64,000 nt of DNA from JACPNO01 sp963825405 (lineage in GTDB: Bacteria; Acidobacteriota; Terriglobia; Bryobacterales; Bryobacteraceae): positions 930,001 through 994,000 of the forward strand of contig CAWGTB010000003.1 of assembly GCA_963825405.1 (NCBI GenBank), read 5' to 3'. The position numbers and the translations under genes were made by a program. The stretch's first letter is position 1. Each line of letters starts with the position of its first letter. A model generated the notes under the pieces. That model had not been told where the DNA came from. It saw only the letters and a program-made list of their open reading frames with translations, and searched no databases. This document shows positions 26,365-34,223 of this stretch, piece by piece.

Positions 26365-27129
26365 ATGCTCGCCAAGCGCATCATTCCGTGTCTGGACGTC
26401 ACCGCTGGCCGGGTCGTGAAAGGTGTGAATTTCGTCAACCTGCGCGATGCCGGCGACCCCGTCGAGTTAGCGGAACGATACAACCGCGAAGGCGCCGACG
26501 AACTGGTCTTTCTGGATATCACGGCGTCGAGCGATGCGCGGGAGATCATGGCCGGCGTTGTCGCCCGCACCGCGCGCCGCGTTTTTATCCCGCTTACTGT
26601 CGGCGGCGGCATTCGTACCATCGCCGATGCGCGCCAGATTTTGCTATCCGGCGCGGACAAAGTTTCGATCAACACGGCCGCAGTCCGCCGCCCGGAATTG
26701 ATTTCGGAATTGAGTGAAGAGTTCGGCGCCCAGGCAGTAGTGTTAGCAATCGACGCGCGGCGGCGCGCCCCCGGCGCATGGAACGTCTACACGCGCGGCG
26801 GCCGCGACGACGAAGGCATGGATGTTGTGGCATGGGCGGCCCGTGGAAACGAACTTGGCGCGGGGGAAATTCTGCTGACGTCGATGGACTCCGATGGCGT
26901 CCAGCAGGGCTTCGACTGCGATCTTACCCGAGCCGTTTCGCGCGCCACGCGGGTTCCGGTGATCGCATCCGGCGGCGCCGGCCAGCCCGATGATTTCCTG
27001 CGCGTGCTGAGCGAAGGTGAAGCCGACGCCGCCTTGGCTGCATCCGTCTTCCACTTCGGCACGCACACCATTGCCGGCCTGAAAGAGCATCTGGAACGCC
27101 ACGGCATTGTAGTGAGGAAGACTTCGTGA
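26365..27129 (+). CDS. hisF: Imidazole glycerol phosphate synthase, cyclase subunit
   Basis: TIM-barrel partner of HisH making IGP and AICAR; 254 residues. Shows MLAKRIIPCLDVTAGRVVKG with the catalytic Asp, ELVFLDITASSDAR, IPLTVGGGIRTIADARQIL, and ILLTSMDSDGVQQGFD with the second catalytic Asp, then PVIASGGAGQPDDF. ATG at 26365 follows the repeat element directly. Its stop overlaps the hisA start (GTGA). It lies upstream of hisA, the reverse of the common hisA-hisF order. Confidence 0.96.
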   Translation: MLAKRIIPCLDVTAGRVVKGVNFVNLRDAGDPVELAERYNREGADELVFLDITASSDAREIMAGVVARTARRVFIPLTVGGGIRTIADARQILLSGADKVSINTAAVRRPELISELSEEFGAQAVVLAIDARRRAPGAWNVYTRGGRDDEGMDVVAWAARGNELGAGEILLTSMDSDGVQQGFDCDLTRAVSRATRVPVIASGGAGQPDDFLRVLSEGEADAALAASVFHFGTHTIAGLKEHLERHGIVVRKTS

Positions 27130-27836
27130 TCATCCCGTGCATCGATTTGATGGCCGGCAAGGTAGTCCAACTGGTGCAGGGCCGCGACAAAGCGCTGGAG
27201 GCGGAGAGCCTCGCCGCGATGCTGGATCAGTTTTCGCCGTTCGCCGAGATTCAGGTGATCGACCTGGACGCGGCTCTCGGTAACGGCTCGAACGACGCGC
27301 TAGTGGAGCAAGCCGCGGCGCACTCCAGAGCTCGCGTGGGAGGCGGCGTGCGATCGGCGGATCGTGCGCGCACGCTCGTAGCCCAAGGCGCACATCGCGT
27401 GATCGTTGGCACGGCCGCGTTTTCTGAAACCGGCGTGCGCCATGATCTGCTGGCCTCGATCGCGGCGGCGATTGGACAGGAACGGCTCATCGTCGCGCTC
27501 GATTCCAAAGATGGAAAGATCATGGTGAAGGGCTGGCGCGAAGCCACTCAACTGACCGCCGAGCAGGTTTTGAGCGAGCTTGCGCCGTATTGCTCCGGCT
27601 TTCTGTGCACCTACGTCGACAAAGAGGGCATGATGCAGGGCACCGACCTTGCCTGGTTCGAACGGCTGCGCGCGGCGACCGATCTGGAGATCACCGCGGC
27701 CGGCGGCATCACCACGCTCGACGACGTGCGCGCCCTGCTTGCCATGAATGTTCACGCCGCAATCGGCATGGCAGTGTATACGGGGCGGCTAAATCTGGCG
27801 GAGCTGGCCGGCATCAACAGCGGCGCCAGGAAGTGA
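27126..27836 (+). CDS. hisA: ProFAR isomerase (phosphoribosylformimino-AICAR-P isomerase)
   Basis: Fourth step of histidine synthesis, an Amadori-type isomerisation. 236 residues, a TIM barrel with the two phosphate-binding halves: IPCIDLMAGKVVQLVQG (catalytic Asp), VIDLDAALGNGSN, RVGGGVRSADRARTLVAQGAHRVIVGTAAF, and FLCTYVDKEGMMQGTD with second Asp, ITAAGGITTLDDVRALL. GTG at 27126. Last his gene; 22 bases precede the DUF1080 gene, so read-through into the next operon is possible. hisE is absent from this cluster. Confidence 0.95.
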   Translation: MIIPCIDLMAGKVVQLVQGRDKALEAESLAAMLDQFSPFAEIQVIDLDAALGNGSNDALVEQAAAHSRARVGGGVRSADRARTLVAQGAHRVIVGTAAFSETGVRHDLLASIAAAIGQERLIVALDSKDGKIMVKGWREATQLTAEQVLSELAPYCSGFLCTYVDKEGMMQGTDLAWFERLRAATDLEITAAGGITTLDDVRALLAMNVHAAIGMAVYTGRLNLAELAGINSGARK

Positions 27837-27858
27837 TACAGTAAGCGCTAGTAAATCG

Positions 27859-28788
27859 ATGCGCCACCTGCTCATTCTCCTGCTCCTCGTGACGTCGGCG
27901 CTTGCCGGCGACTCGCAATTCAACGGCCGCTGGATCATTCCCGTGCCCAGCCGCAATCGCACGTGGTGGCTCGAAGTCACCGGCGCCGGCTCGCCGAATC
28001 TCAAAGGCAGGTTCGTGGGATTCCCCGGCGGCGACATGAACGACATTCCGAAAATCGCCGTCGAAAAAGGCGAACTGCGCTTTTATTTCGATTACGATTC
28101 CAGAATAAAGCCCGGTACTAGAATTCATCAGGAATATCGCGCCCGCATAGTGGATGGCAAGTTAGAGGGCTCGTTGCATTCCGAAGAAGCCGATCTGAAG
28201 TGGACCGGTGCCCCCGCGTCCGTCGTCAAAGATCGCGATGACGGTTCCTGGCACGACGGCAAGCCGATCGACCTGTTCAATGGCCACGACCTCGCCGGCT
28301 GGAAGGGCCTCGATTCCGGCAAGGAATTCAAGTGGACCATCAAGGACGGGGCGATGAGCAATGGCGGCGGAGGCAACAATCTCGTCTCGGATCAAAGCTT
28401 CTGGAATTTCAAACTGCATGTCGAGTATCGCGTCGGCCCGCACAGCAACAGCGGAATCGGTCTGCGTTCGCGCTATGAAGTGCAGATTCTGGAAGACTAC
28501 GGTGAGCCTGCGAACGTCCACGGCAACGGTGCGCTCTACAGCCGCATTACGCCGCGCGTCAATGCCAGCAAGCCTGCGGGCGAGTGGCAGAGTTTTGATA
28601 TTCGCCTGGTCGGCCGCCAGGTGACGGTGGTTTTGAACGATCAGAAGATCATCGACAAGCAGGAAATCGAGGGACTCACCGCCATCGCCTCTAACGGCGA
28701 CGAAGACCAGCCGGGCCCATTAAATTTGCAAGGCGACCACGGGCCGGTGGAATTTCGCAAAATTCTTCTTACGCCGCTGGTGAAGTAA
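27859..28788 (+). CDS. Secreted DUF1080 (3-keto-disaccharide hydrolase-like) protein
   Basis: 309 residues with signal peptide (HLLILLLLVTSALAGD). The second half carries the concanavalin-like DUF1080 domain: IDLFNGHDLAGWKG, FKWTIKDGAMSNGGGGNNLVS, FKLHVEYRVGPHSNSGIGLRSRYEVQILEDYG, and GEWQSFDIRLVGRQVTVVLND. Such domains occur in 3-ketoglucoside hydrolases and carbohydrate-active proteins. The N-terminal half (residues ~20-135) is beta-rich and unassigned. Three bases separate it from the aldolase gene, so they are co-expressed, suggesting sugar catabolism. Confidence 0.88.
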   Translation: MRHLLILLLLVTSALAGDSQFNGRWIIPVPSRNRTWWLEVTGAGSPNLKGRFVGFPGGDMNDIPKIAVEKGELRFYFDYDSRIKPGTRIHQEYRARIVDGKLEGSLHSEEADLKWTGAPASVVKDRDDGSWHDGKPIDLFNGHDLAGWKGLDSGKEFKWTIKDGAMSNGGGGNNLVSDQSFWNFKLHVEYRVGPHSNSGIGLRSRYEVQILEDYGEPANVHGNGALYSRITPRVNASKPAGEWQSFDIRLVGRQVTVVLNDQKIIDKQEIEGLTAIASNGDEDQPGPLNLQGDHGPVEFRKILLTPLVK

Positions 28789-28791
28789 AAC

Positions 28792-29722
28792 GTGAGCCCC
28801 ACCACAGGCATCCCGATTCAGGGCGTTTATGTCGCCGCTGTGACGCCGCACCGCAAGGAAGGCCACGAAGCCGATCTGGGCGCGATGTTGGAGCTGGTCG
28901 ATTTTCTCTCGGCTGCTCACGTGGACGGCATCGCACTGATGGGGTCGACCGGCGAGTTTCTGCATCTGACTTTTCCCGATCGCATCCGTCTGGTTCATCT
29001 CGCCGTGAAACGCAGCCGCGTGCCCATATTGGTAGGCGTGGCCCATTCGACCCTCGATGGCGCAGTCGAATTGGCGCGCGAAGGGATTGCCGCCGGCGCC
29101 GCGGGGCTTCTGCTGATGCCGCCTTATTTTTTCCGCTACCAGCAGGATGAAATCCGCGAATTCTATCTTGAGTTCGCCGCGGAGTTGGGAAGTGCGGCGC
29201 GGATCCTGATGTATAACATCCCGATCTTTACGAATGCGATCGCCATCGAAACCGCTGTCGATCTGCTCTCGAGCGGACTTGTTGCGGGAATCAAGGATTC
29301 GTGCGGAGATTATGATTATTTCGCGCGGCTGCTCGCCTTGCGCGACAGGAAGCCGTTCACGTTGCTGGTGGGCAGCGACCGCATTTTCGCGCGGGCCCGT
29401 CAGGCAGGCGCCGACGGGATTATCTCCGGCGTTGCCAGCGCGGTGCCGGAGCTGTTGGTCGGATTGGATCGCGCCATACGGGGCAACCGGACGCACGGAA
29501 ATCGAGCGGCTCGATGCTCACCTGCAGGAGTTCCTGAACTGGCTGGAGAAATTTCCTACACCGGTTGGCGTGAAGACGGCCGCGGCTGAGCGCGGTCTGA
29601 AGGTTGGTCCGCTCGCCACCCCTCTCTCGCCCGCGAGTTGCCGCCTACTCGAAGAGTTTCGCGAGTGGTTCCGAGGGTGGCTGCCGTGCGTGAAGAAAGA
29701 TGCGGAGAGCGTACTACAATGA
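28792..29722 (+). CDS. Dihydrodipicolinate synthase/N-acetylneuraminate lyase family aldolase (frameshifted)
   Basis: About 310 residues after joining frames near 29490. TIM barrel with GVYVAAVTPHRKEG, ALMGSTGEFLHLT, the Tyr in RILMYNIPIFTNAI, and the Schiff-base Lys in GLVAGIKDSCGDYDYF; then LLVGSDRIFARARQAGADGIISG. The C-terminal helices (EIERLDAHLQEFLNWLEKF, VKTAAAERGLKVG) are in the other frame. GTG start at 28792. Family members cleave or form 2-keto acids; given the DUF1080 neighbour a keto-deoxy-sugar acid aldolase is as likely as lysine biosynthesis. The break is probably one indel. Confidence 0.87.
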
Positions 29723-29732
29723 GAAACCTCCC

Positions 29733-31106
29733 ATGTCACCCACGGAATTCCGCCAATTTGGCCATGAAGTTGTCGATTGGATCGCTGACTACTTAGCAAA
29801 TCCCGAACGCTATCCTGTTTTGCCGCTGTGCCGTCCCGGTGATTTGACCGACGACCTGCCCGCGAGCGGTCCCGAGCAGGGCGAGCCCATGGCGGCGATC
29901 CTGAAGGATTTCCGCGACCAAATCGTCCCGCGCAACACGCAGTGGAATCACCCCGGTTTCATGGCGTATTTTTCGATCACGGCTTCCGGGCCCGGCATTC
30001 TGGGCGAGATGCTGGCGGCCGCGCTCAATCCCAACGGCATGGTGTGGAAGACCTCGCCGGCTGTGGTGGAGCTGGAACAGGTGACGCTCGACTGGCTGCG
30101 TCAGTGGCTGGGTTTGCCCGACAAACAATTCGGCATTATTTTCGATACGGCGTCGGTGAGCAGCATGCACGCAATCGCCGCGGCCCGCGAGAGAGCCGCG
30201 CCGGAAGTCCGCACCGAAGGCGGCGGCAAAGGCCTGATTCTGTACACATCCGAACAGGCGCATTCGTCGATTGAGAAAGGCGCGATCGCGCTGGGCCTCG
30301 GCAAGAACGCCGTGCGCCTGATCGGCACGGACACCGAATTCCGCATGCGTACTGATTTGCTGACCGAGGCCATCGAGCGCGATCTGGCCGCTGGACTGCG
30401 CCCGTTTTGCGTGTGCGCGACAGTTGGCACCACGTCGACGACCAGTATCGATCCGGTTCCCGCCATTGCCGACATCGCCGAGCGTTACGGATTGTGGCTC
30501 CACGTGGACGCGGCTTACGCCGGATCGGCGGCGATTGTTCCGGAATTCCGCTACTTGCTGGCCGGCTGCGAACGCGCCGATTCGCTCACCACCAATCCAC
30601 ACAAGTGGCTATTTACGCCTGTCGATGTCAGCGTTCTCTACTCCCGCCATCCGGAAATGCTGCGCCGGGCATTTTCGCTCGAGCGCGAATATCTGCAGAC
30701 CGCCGCTGACCCGCGCGCGATGAATTACATGGATTACGGCGTGCCGCTGGGGCGCCGTTTTCGCGCGCTCAAACTTTGGTTTGTAATGCGCTACTACGGC
30801 CACGAGGGGCTGGCGGCGATCATTCGCGAGCAGATCGGCTGGGCGCAGGAATTGGCCGTGCAGATCGACGCTCATCCGCGCTTCGAGCGCATGGCGCCCA
30901 CGCCGCTTTCCACGGTTTGCTTCCGCCTCACGGGCCCCGATGAGCCCAACAAAAAGCTGCTGGAAAAGATCAACGCATCCGGCGAGTTTTTTCTGTCGAA
31001 CACAGTCCTGCGCGGAAAATATTCCATTCGCTTGGCCATCGGCAACATGGGCACCACGCGCGCCCACGTGCAGCGGGCATGGCAGATACTGCAAGAGTCG
31101 ATATGA
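29733..31106 (+). CDS. Group II PLP-dependent decarboxylase (aromatic amino-acid decarboxylase family)
   Basis: 457 residues. Begins MSPTEFRQFGHEVVDWIADYL, followed by NHPGFMAYFSITASGPGILGEML, SPAVVELEQVTLDWL, YTSEQAHSSIEKGAIALGLG, VCATVGTTSTTSIDP, WLHVDAAYAGSAAIVPEFR and the PLP Lys in TTNPHKWLFTPVD. These are diagnostic of DOPA/tryptophan/tyrosine-type decarboxylases; the substrate is not readable. ATG at 29733 fits the usual N-terminus. It is 10 bases after the aldolase and coupled by ATGA to the acyl-CoA synthetase. Confidence 0.92.
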   Translation: MSPTEFRQFGHEVVDWIADYLANPERYPVLPLCRPGDLTDDLPASGPEQGEPMAAILKDFRDQIVPRNTQWNHPGFMAYFSITASGPGILGEMLAAALNPNGMVWKTSPAVVELEQVTLDWLRQWLGLPDKQFGIIFDTASVSSMHAIAAARERAAPEVRTEGGGKGLILYTSEQAHSSIEKGAIALGLGKNAVRLIGTDTEFRMRTDLLTEAIERDLAAGLRPFCVCATVGTTSTTSIDPVPAIADIAERYGLWLHVDAAYAGSAAIVPEFRYLLAGCERADSLTTNPHKWLFTPVDVSVLYSRHPEMLRRAFSLEREYLQTAADPRAMNYMDYGVPLGRRFRALKLWFVMRYYGHEGLAAIIREQIGWAQELAVQIDAHPRFERMAPTPLSTVCFRLTGPDEPNKKLLEKINASGEFFLSNTVLRGKYSIRLAIGNMGTTRAHVQRAWQILQESI

Positions 31107-32722
31107 CGCAAAGCTATTCCCGCGGCCCCAATTTGCCGCTACTGACCAAGACCATCGGCCAAGTATTGGACGATGCCGCGGCGCGCAATCCCCACGGCGA
31201 TGCGCTGGTTTCGCGGCATCAGGGGCTGCGCCTTTCATATGCGGATCTCGCTGAGCAGGTCCGCCTCACCGCGCGCGGACTGTGGGGCCTGGGGATTCGG
31301 CCGGGCGATCGCGTCGGCATGTGGGCTTCCACTTGCGCCGAGTGGGTTTTCATGCAGATCGCCACTGCCAAAATCGGCGCCGTGCTGGTGAACGTCAATC
31401 CGGCATATCGGTCGCATGAGTTAGGTTTCGTGCTGAAAAAATCCGGCATGAAAGCGATTTTCCTGCACGAGAAAGACGCGCGCGTCAATTATCTGGAACT
31501 CCTGAATGAAGCCCGCCGGGATCAGGAGATGGCGCTGCGGCACGCGATTTTGCTGGGCAGCGACTCCTGGCGTGACATGATCGCGCACGGCGAAGATCCG
31601 GGACCTATCGAGCTGGATATCAACGACGTGGTCAACATTCAGTACACTTCCGGAACCACGGGATCGCCCAAAGGCGTCATGCTCACGCATCGCAACCTGG
31701 TGAATAACGGCTACGTCATCGGGCTCGGCCTACGCGTTACCGAGAGTGATCGTCTGTGTAGCCCGGTGCCGATGTATCACTGCTTCGGTTGCGTCATCGC
31801 GTCGCTCTGTTCACTTGTGGCGGGTATGACGCTGGTCTTTCCCTCCGCGCAGTTTGACGCTCTCGCCGTTTTGGAAGCCATACAAGCGGAGCGCTGCACC
31901 ATCGTCTACGGCGTGCCCACCATGTTCATCGCCGAATTGGATCATCCGCGTTTCAACGAGTTCGATTTGCGCACGCTGCGTACCGGCATCATGGCCGGCG
32001 CGCCCTGTCCCATCGAGATCATGAAGCGCGTGGCTAGCGACATGCATTGTCCGCAAATGACAATCGGATACGGGCTCACGGAAAGCTCGCCCATCATCAC
32101 GATGTCGCCGGTTGACGATCCGCTGGAGAATCGCGTCACGACGGTGGGCATGGCCATGCCGGAGACCGAGGTCAAAATCGTTTCACCCGCGACCCGGGAG
32201 ACCCTGCCCGTGGGCGAGCGCGGCGAGTTGTGCACGCGCGGTTATTTGGTGATGAAGGGCTACGATCAGGAACCGGAAGCCACCAGCCGCGCCGTCGATG
32301 CCGAGGGCTGGCTGCACAGCGGCGATCTTGCGACGATGCGCCCCGATGGCTACTTCCACATCGCCGGACGCCTGAAAGACTTGATCATCCGCGGCGGCGA
32401 AAACATTTATCCGCGCGAGATCGAGGAATTTCTCCACGGCCATCCGAAGGTCGCCGACGTCTACGTGGTCGGGCTTCCTGATGAACGTCTCGGTGAAACC
32501 GTGCTGGCCTGGATCAAGCTGAAGGCCGGCGAAACTTGCACGGAGGAAGAAATCTGCGGTTTCTGTCGCGGCAAAATCGCGCACTTCAAAATCCCGCAAT
32601 ACCTGCGCTTCGTCGATTCCTTCCCGATGACGGTGACCGGCAAGATTCAAAAATTCCGCATCCGGGAACAAGAGGTGGAAGCGCGCGGCCTGGGTAAGGC
32701 GGCGGGGATCAAGACGGCGTAG
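31103..32722 (+). CDS. Acyl-CoA synthetase (AMP-binding family)
   Basis: 539 residues. Adenylate-forming enzyme with P-loop YTSGTTGSPKGVMLTHRN, MYHCFGCVIASLCSLVAG, YGLTESSPIITMSP, the hinge region WLHSGDLATMRPDGYFHIAGRLKDLIIRGGENIYPREIEEFL, and the catalytic Lys in PMTVTGKIQKFRIRE. It most resembles medium/long-chain or FadD3-like ligases. ATG at 31103 overlaps the decarboxylase stop. Pairing with a decarboxylase suggests activation of an aryl or amine-derived acid, but this is an inference. Confidence 0.92.
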   Translation: MTQSYSRGPNLPLLTKTIGQVLDDAAARNPHGDALVSRHQGLRLSYADLAEQVRLTARGLWGLGIRPGDRVGMWASTCAEWVFMQIATAKIGAVLVNVNPAYRSHELGFVLKKSGMKAIFLHEKDARVNYLELLNEARRDQEMALRHAILLGSDSWRDMIAHGEDPGPIELDINDVVNIQYTSGTTGSPKGVMLTHRNLVNNGYVIGLGLRVTESDRLCSPVPMYHCFGCVIASLCSLVAGMTLVFPSAQFDALAVLEAIQAERCTIVYGVPTMFIAELDHPRFNEFDLRTLRTGIMAGAPCPIEIMKRVASDMHCPQMTIGYGLTESSPIITMSPVDDPLENRVTTVGMAMPETEVKIVSPATRETLPVGERGELCTRGYLVMKGYDQEPEATSRAVDAEGWLHSGDLATMRPDGYFHIAGRLKDLIIRGGENIYPREIEEFLHGHPKVADVYVVGLPDERLGETVLAWIKLKAGETCTEEEICGFCRGKIAHFKIPQYLRFVDSFPMTVTGKIQKFRIREQEVEARGLGKAAGIKTA

Positions 32723-32743
32723 GTGTGACGTGGCTCAGAATCG

Positions 32744-33083
32744 ATGTATGGTGTCGTTCGCGCTAATTGGGGGCTCCTTGGCGTCAGCCTGTTTTGGGAA
32801 TGGGCGTCGTTGTTCCTAGTGCCACCAATCGATGTGCCGATCCCGTATCAAGGGCCGATCCTTGGTCACTTTGGAGTTGATGGCTTTGTATAGCCAGTTG
32901 CCCGCAATGGTTATTGCATATCCGAGCGAAAAGTGGGTCGGGCCAGTGTTGCATGGATCACTGAAGGACCACTTTCTGCAGTGGGTGTTCTATGCCATAG
33001 GATTCTGTACGATCCTCAGCGTTCTCTGGCTGTTGTCGATTCGCGTTTCGCCGATTGATGCGAATACGCACGGAATGCGCTAG
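32744..33083 (+). CDS. Possible small membrane protein (frameshifted)
   Basis: In the 385-base gap after the acyl-CoA synthetase, ATG at 32744 opens a frame with a hydrophobic start (ANWGLLGVSLFWEWASLFLV, PPIDVPIPYQGP). It stops near 32890, but the next frame continues plausibly with LPAMVIAYPSEKWVGPVLHG and the TM segment WVFYAIGFCTILSVLWLLSI to 33083. Joined length about 112 residues with two membrane segments. No homologue recognised. The gene is supported only by its hydrophobic pattern and could be spurious. Confidence 0.35.
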
Positions 33084-33107
33084 TACTCGAACAAACTCGC
33101 CTGCGTT

Positions 33108-33344
33108 CTACGCTTCCGCGGCGCGCCGCTTGGTCCGGCTCAGCAGTTCTTCCGCCCGCGCGATCGCATTCGCTTCCGCCTCTTCGCGCGTTGCCCCTGT
33201 CGTCCGCGCCAGCGCTGCGCCGGGCGAAACGTTATCGGCCTTGCAGTGAAATTCTTTGTCCAGCCGGTAGCTCGTCAGGTTTACGTGCCACTCCCCGACT
33301 TCCACCTTGCGTTCCTGATACTCTTCCGCTTTCATTTCCTTCAA
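33108..33344 (-). CDS. Small charged conserved-type protein
   Basis: 78 residues from TTG at 33344, which overlaps the rhodanese stop (TTGA); ATG at 33335 gives 75 residues. Sequence includes EEYQERKVEVGEWHVNLTSYRLDKEF and TTGATREEAEANAIARAEELLSRTKRRAAE, a mixed beta then helical layout similar to small acidobacterial proteins of unknown function. Last gene of the minus-strand RNase/rhodanese operon. No function assigned. Confidence 0.6.
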   Translation of the reverse strand: MKEMKAEEYQERKVEVGEWHVNLTSYRLDKEFHCKADNVSPGAALARTTGATREEAEANAIARAEELLSRTKRRAAEA

Positions 33345-34214
33345 CCGCGACCGCCTGCGCTCGCTGCGGCGCCGCGCTCAACTGGCGCTCCCACCAGATT
33401 GCCCCACTCGGTCCAGGAGCCGTCGTAATTGGCGACGTTCGCCATAGCCCAGCAGATACTTCAGCACGAACCAGGTGTGGCTGGAGCGTTCGCCGATGCG
33501 GCAGTACGCGATCACCGGCTTCGTGCCATCGACGCCTTCGCCCGCGTAGAGCGCCTTCAGTTCGTCGAAGGATTTGAACGTGCCGTCATCGTTGCAGGCC
33601 TTGCCCCACGGAATGCTGCGCGCGCCGGGAATGTGGCCGCCGCGCTGGCAGGTTTCCGGCAATCCGGGAGGCGCCAGAATTTCGCCGCTGAATTCCTGCG
33701 GGCTGCGCACATCCACCAGCGCTGCCGCCGACTTGGCCTGCGCGCTTCTGCACTTGCGCGAGAAACGCGCGCAGCGAGAGGTCCGGCGCGGATGCTTTGT
33801 AGGTGGTGCGCGCGGTCTTCGGCGCGTGCGGTGGAAAGTTCGCGCCCTTCCGAGAGCCATTTCTTGCGGCCGCCGTTCATGAGCCGGACATCTTGTGCCC
33901 GTAAACTTTCATCTGCCACAGACGCCCAGGCCGCGAACCAGTTGTTGTTATCGCCGTAAATGACGACCGTGGTGTCCGGCGAAATTCCCGAGGCCGCCAT
34001 CAACTCCTCGAACTGGTCTTGGCGACAGGATGTCGCGCCGCACCGTGTCGCACAGTTGCGAATTCCAGGCCCAGGCCATAGCGCCCGGCACATGGCCTTC
34101 GTCGTAGGCTTTGGTGTCGACATCCACTTCGACCACGCGCACGTTGGCGTCGTTGGCGTGCTGCGCCACCCAGTCTGTGGTGACTAGGGTTTCCGGATGG
34201 GCGTAGTTTCCCAT
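33341..34214 (-). CDS. Thiosulfate sulfurtransferase, two rhodanese domains (frameshifted)
   Basis: About 285 residues across at least four frame changes (near 34020, 33835, 33745, 33450). N-terminal inactive rhodanese domain: TLVTTDWVAQHANDANVRVVEVD, YDEGHVPGAMAWAWN, and VVIYGDNNNWFAAWASV. Catalytic domain: ALVDVRSPQEFSGEI, GGHIPGARSIPWG, and active-site loop YCRIGERSSHTWFVLKYLLGY with the persulfide Cys. ATG at 34214 has a very strong GAGGAGG. It transfers sulfane sulfur from thiosulfate. Nine bases follow the RNase gene stop. Conservation on both sides of every break argues for indel errors. Confidence 0.82.
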
Positions 34215-34223
34215 GAGTCCTCC

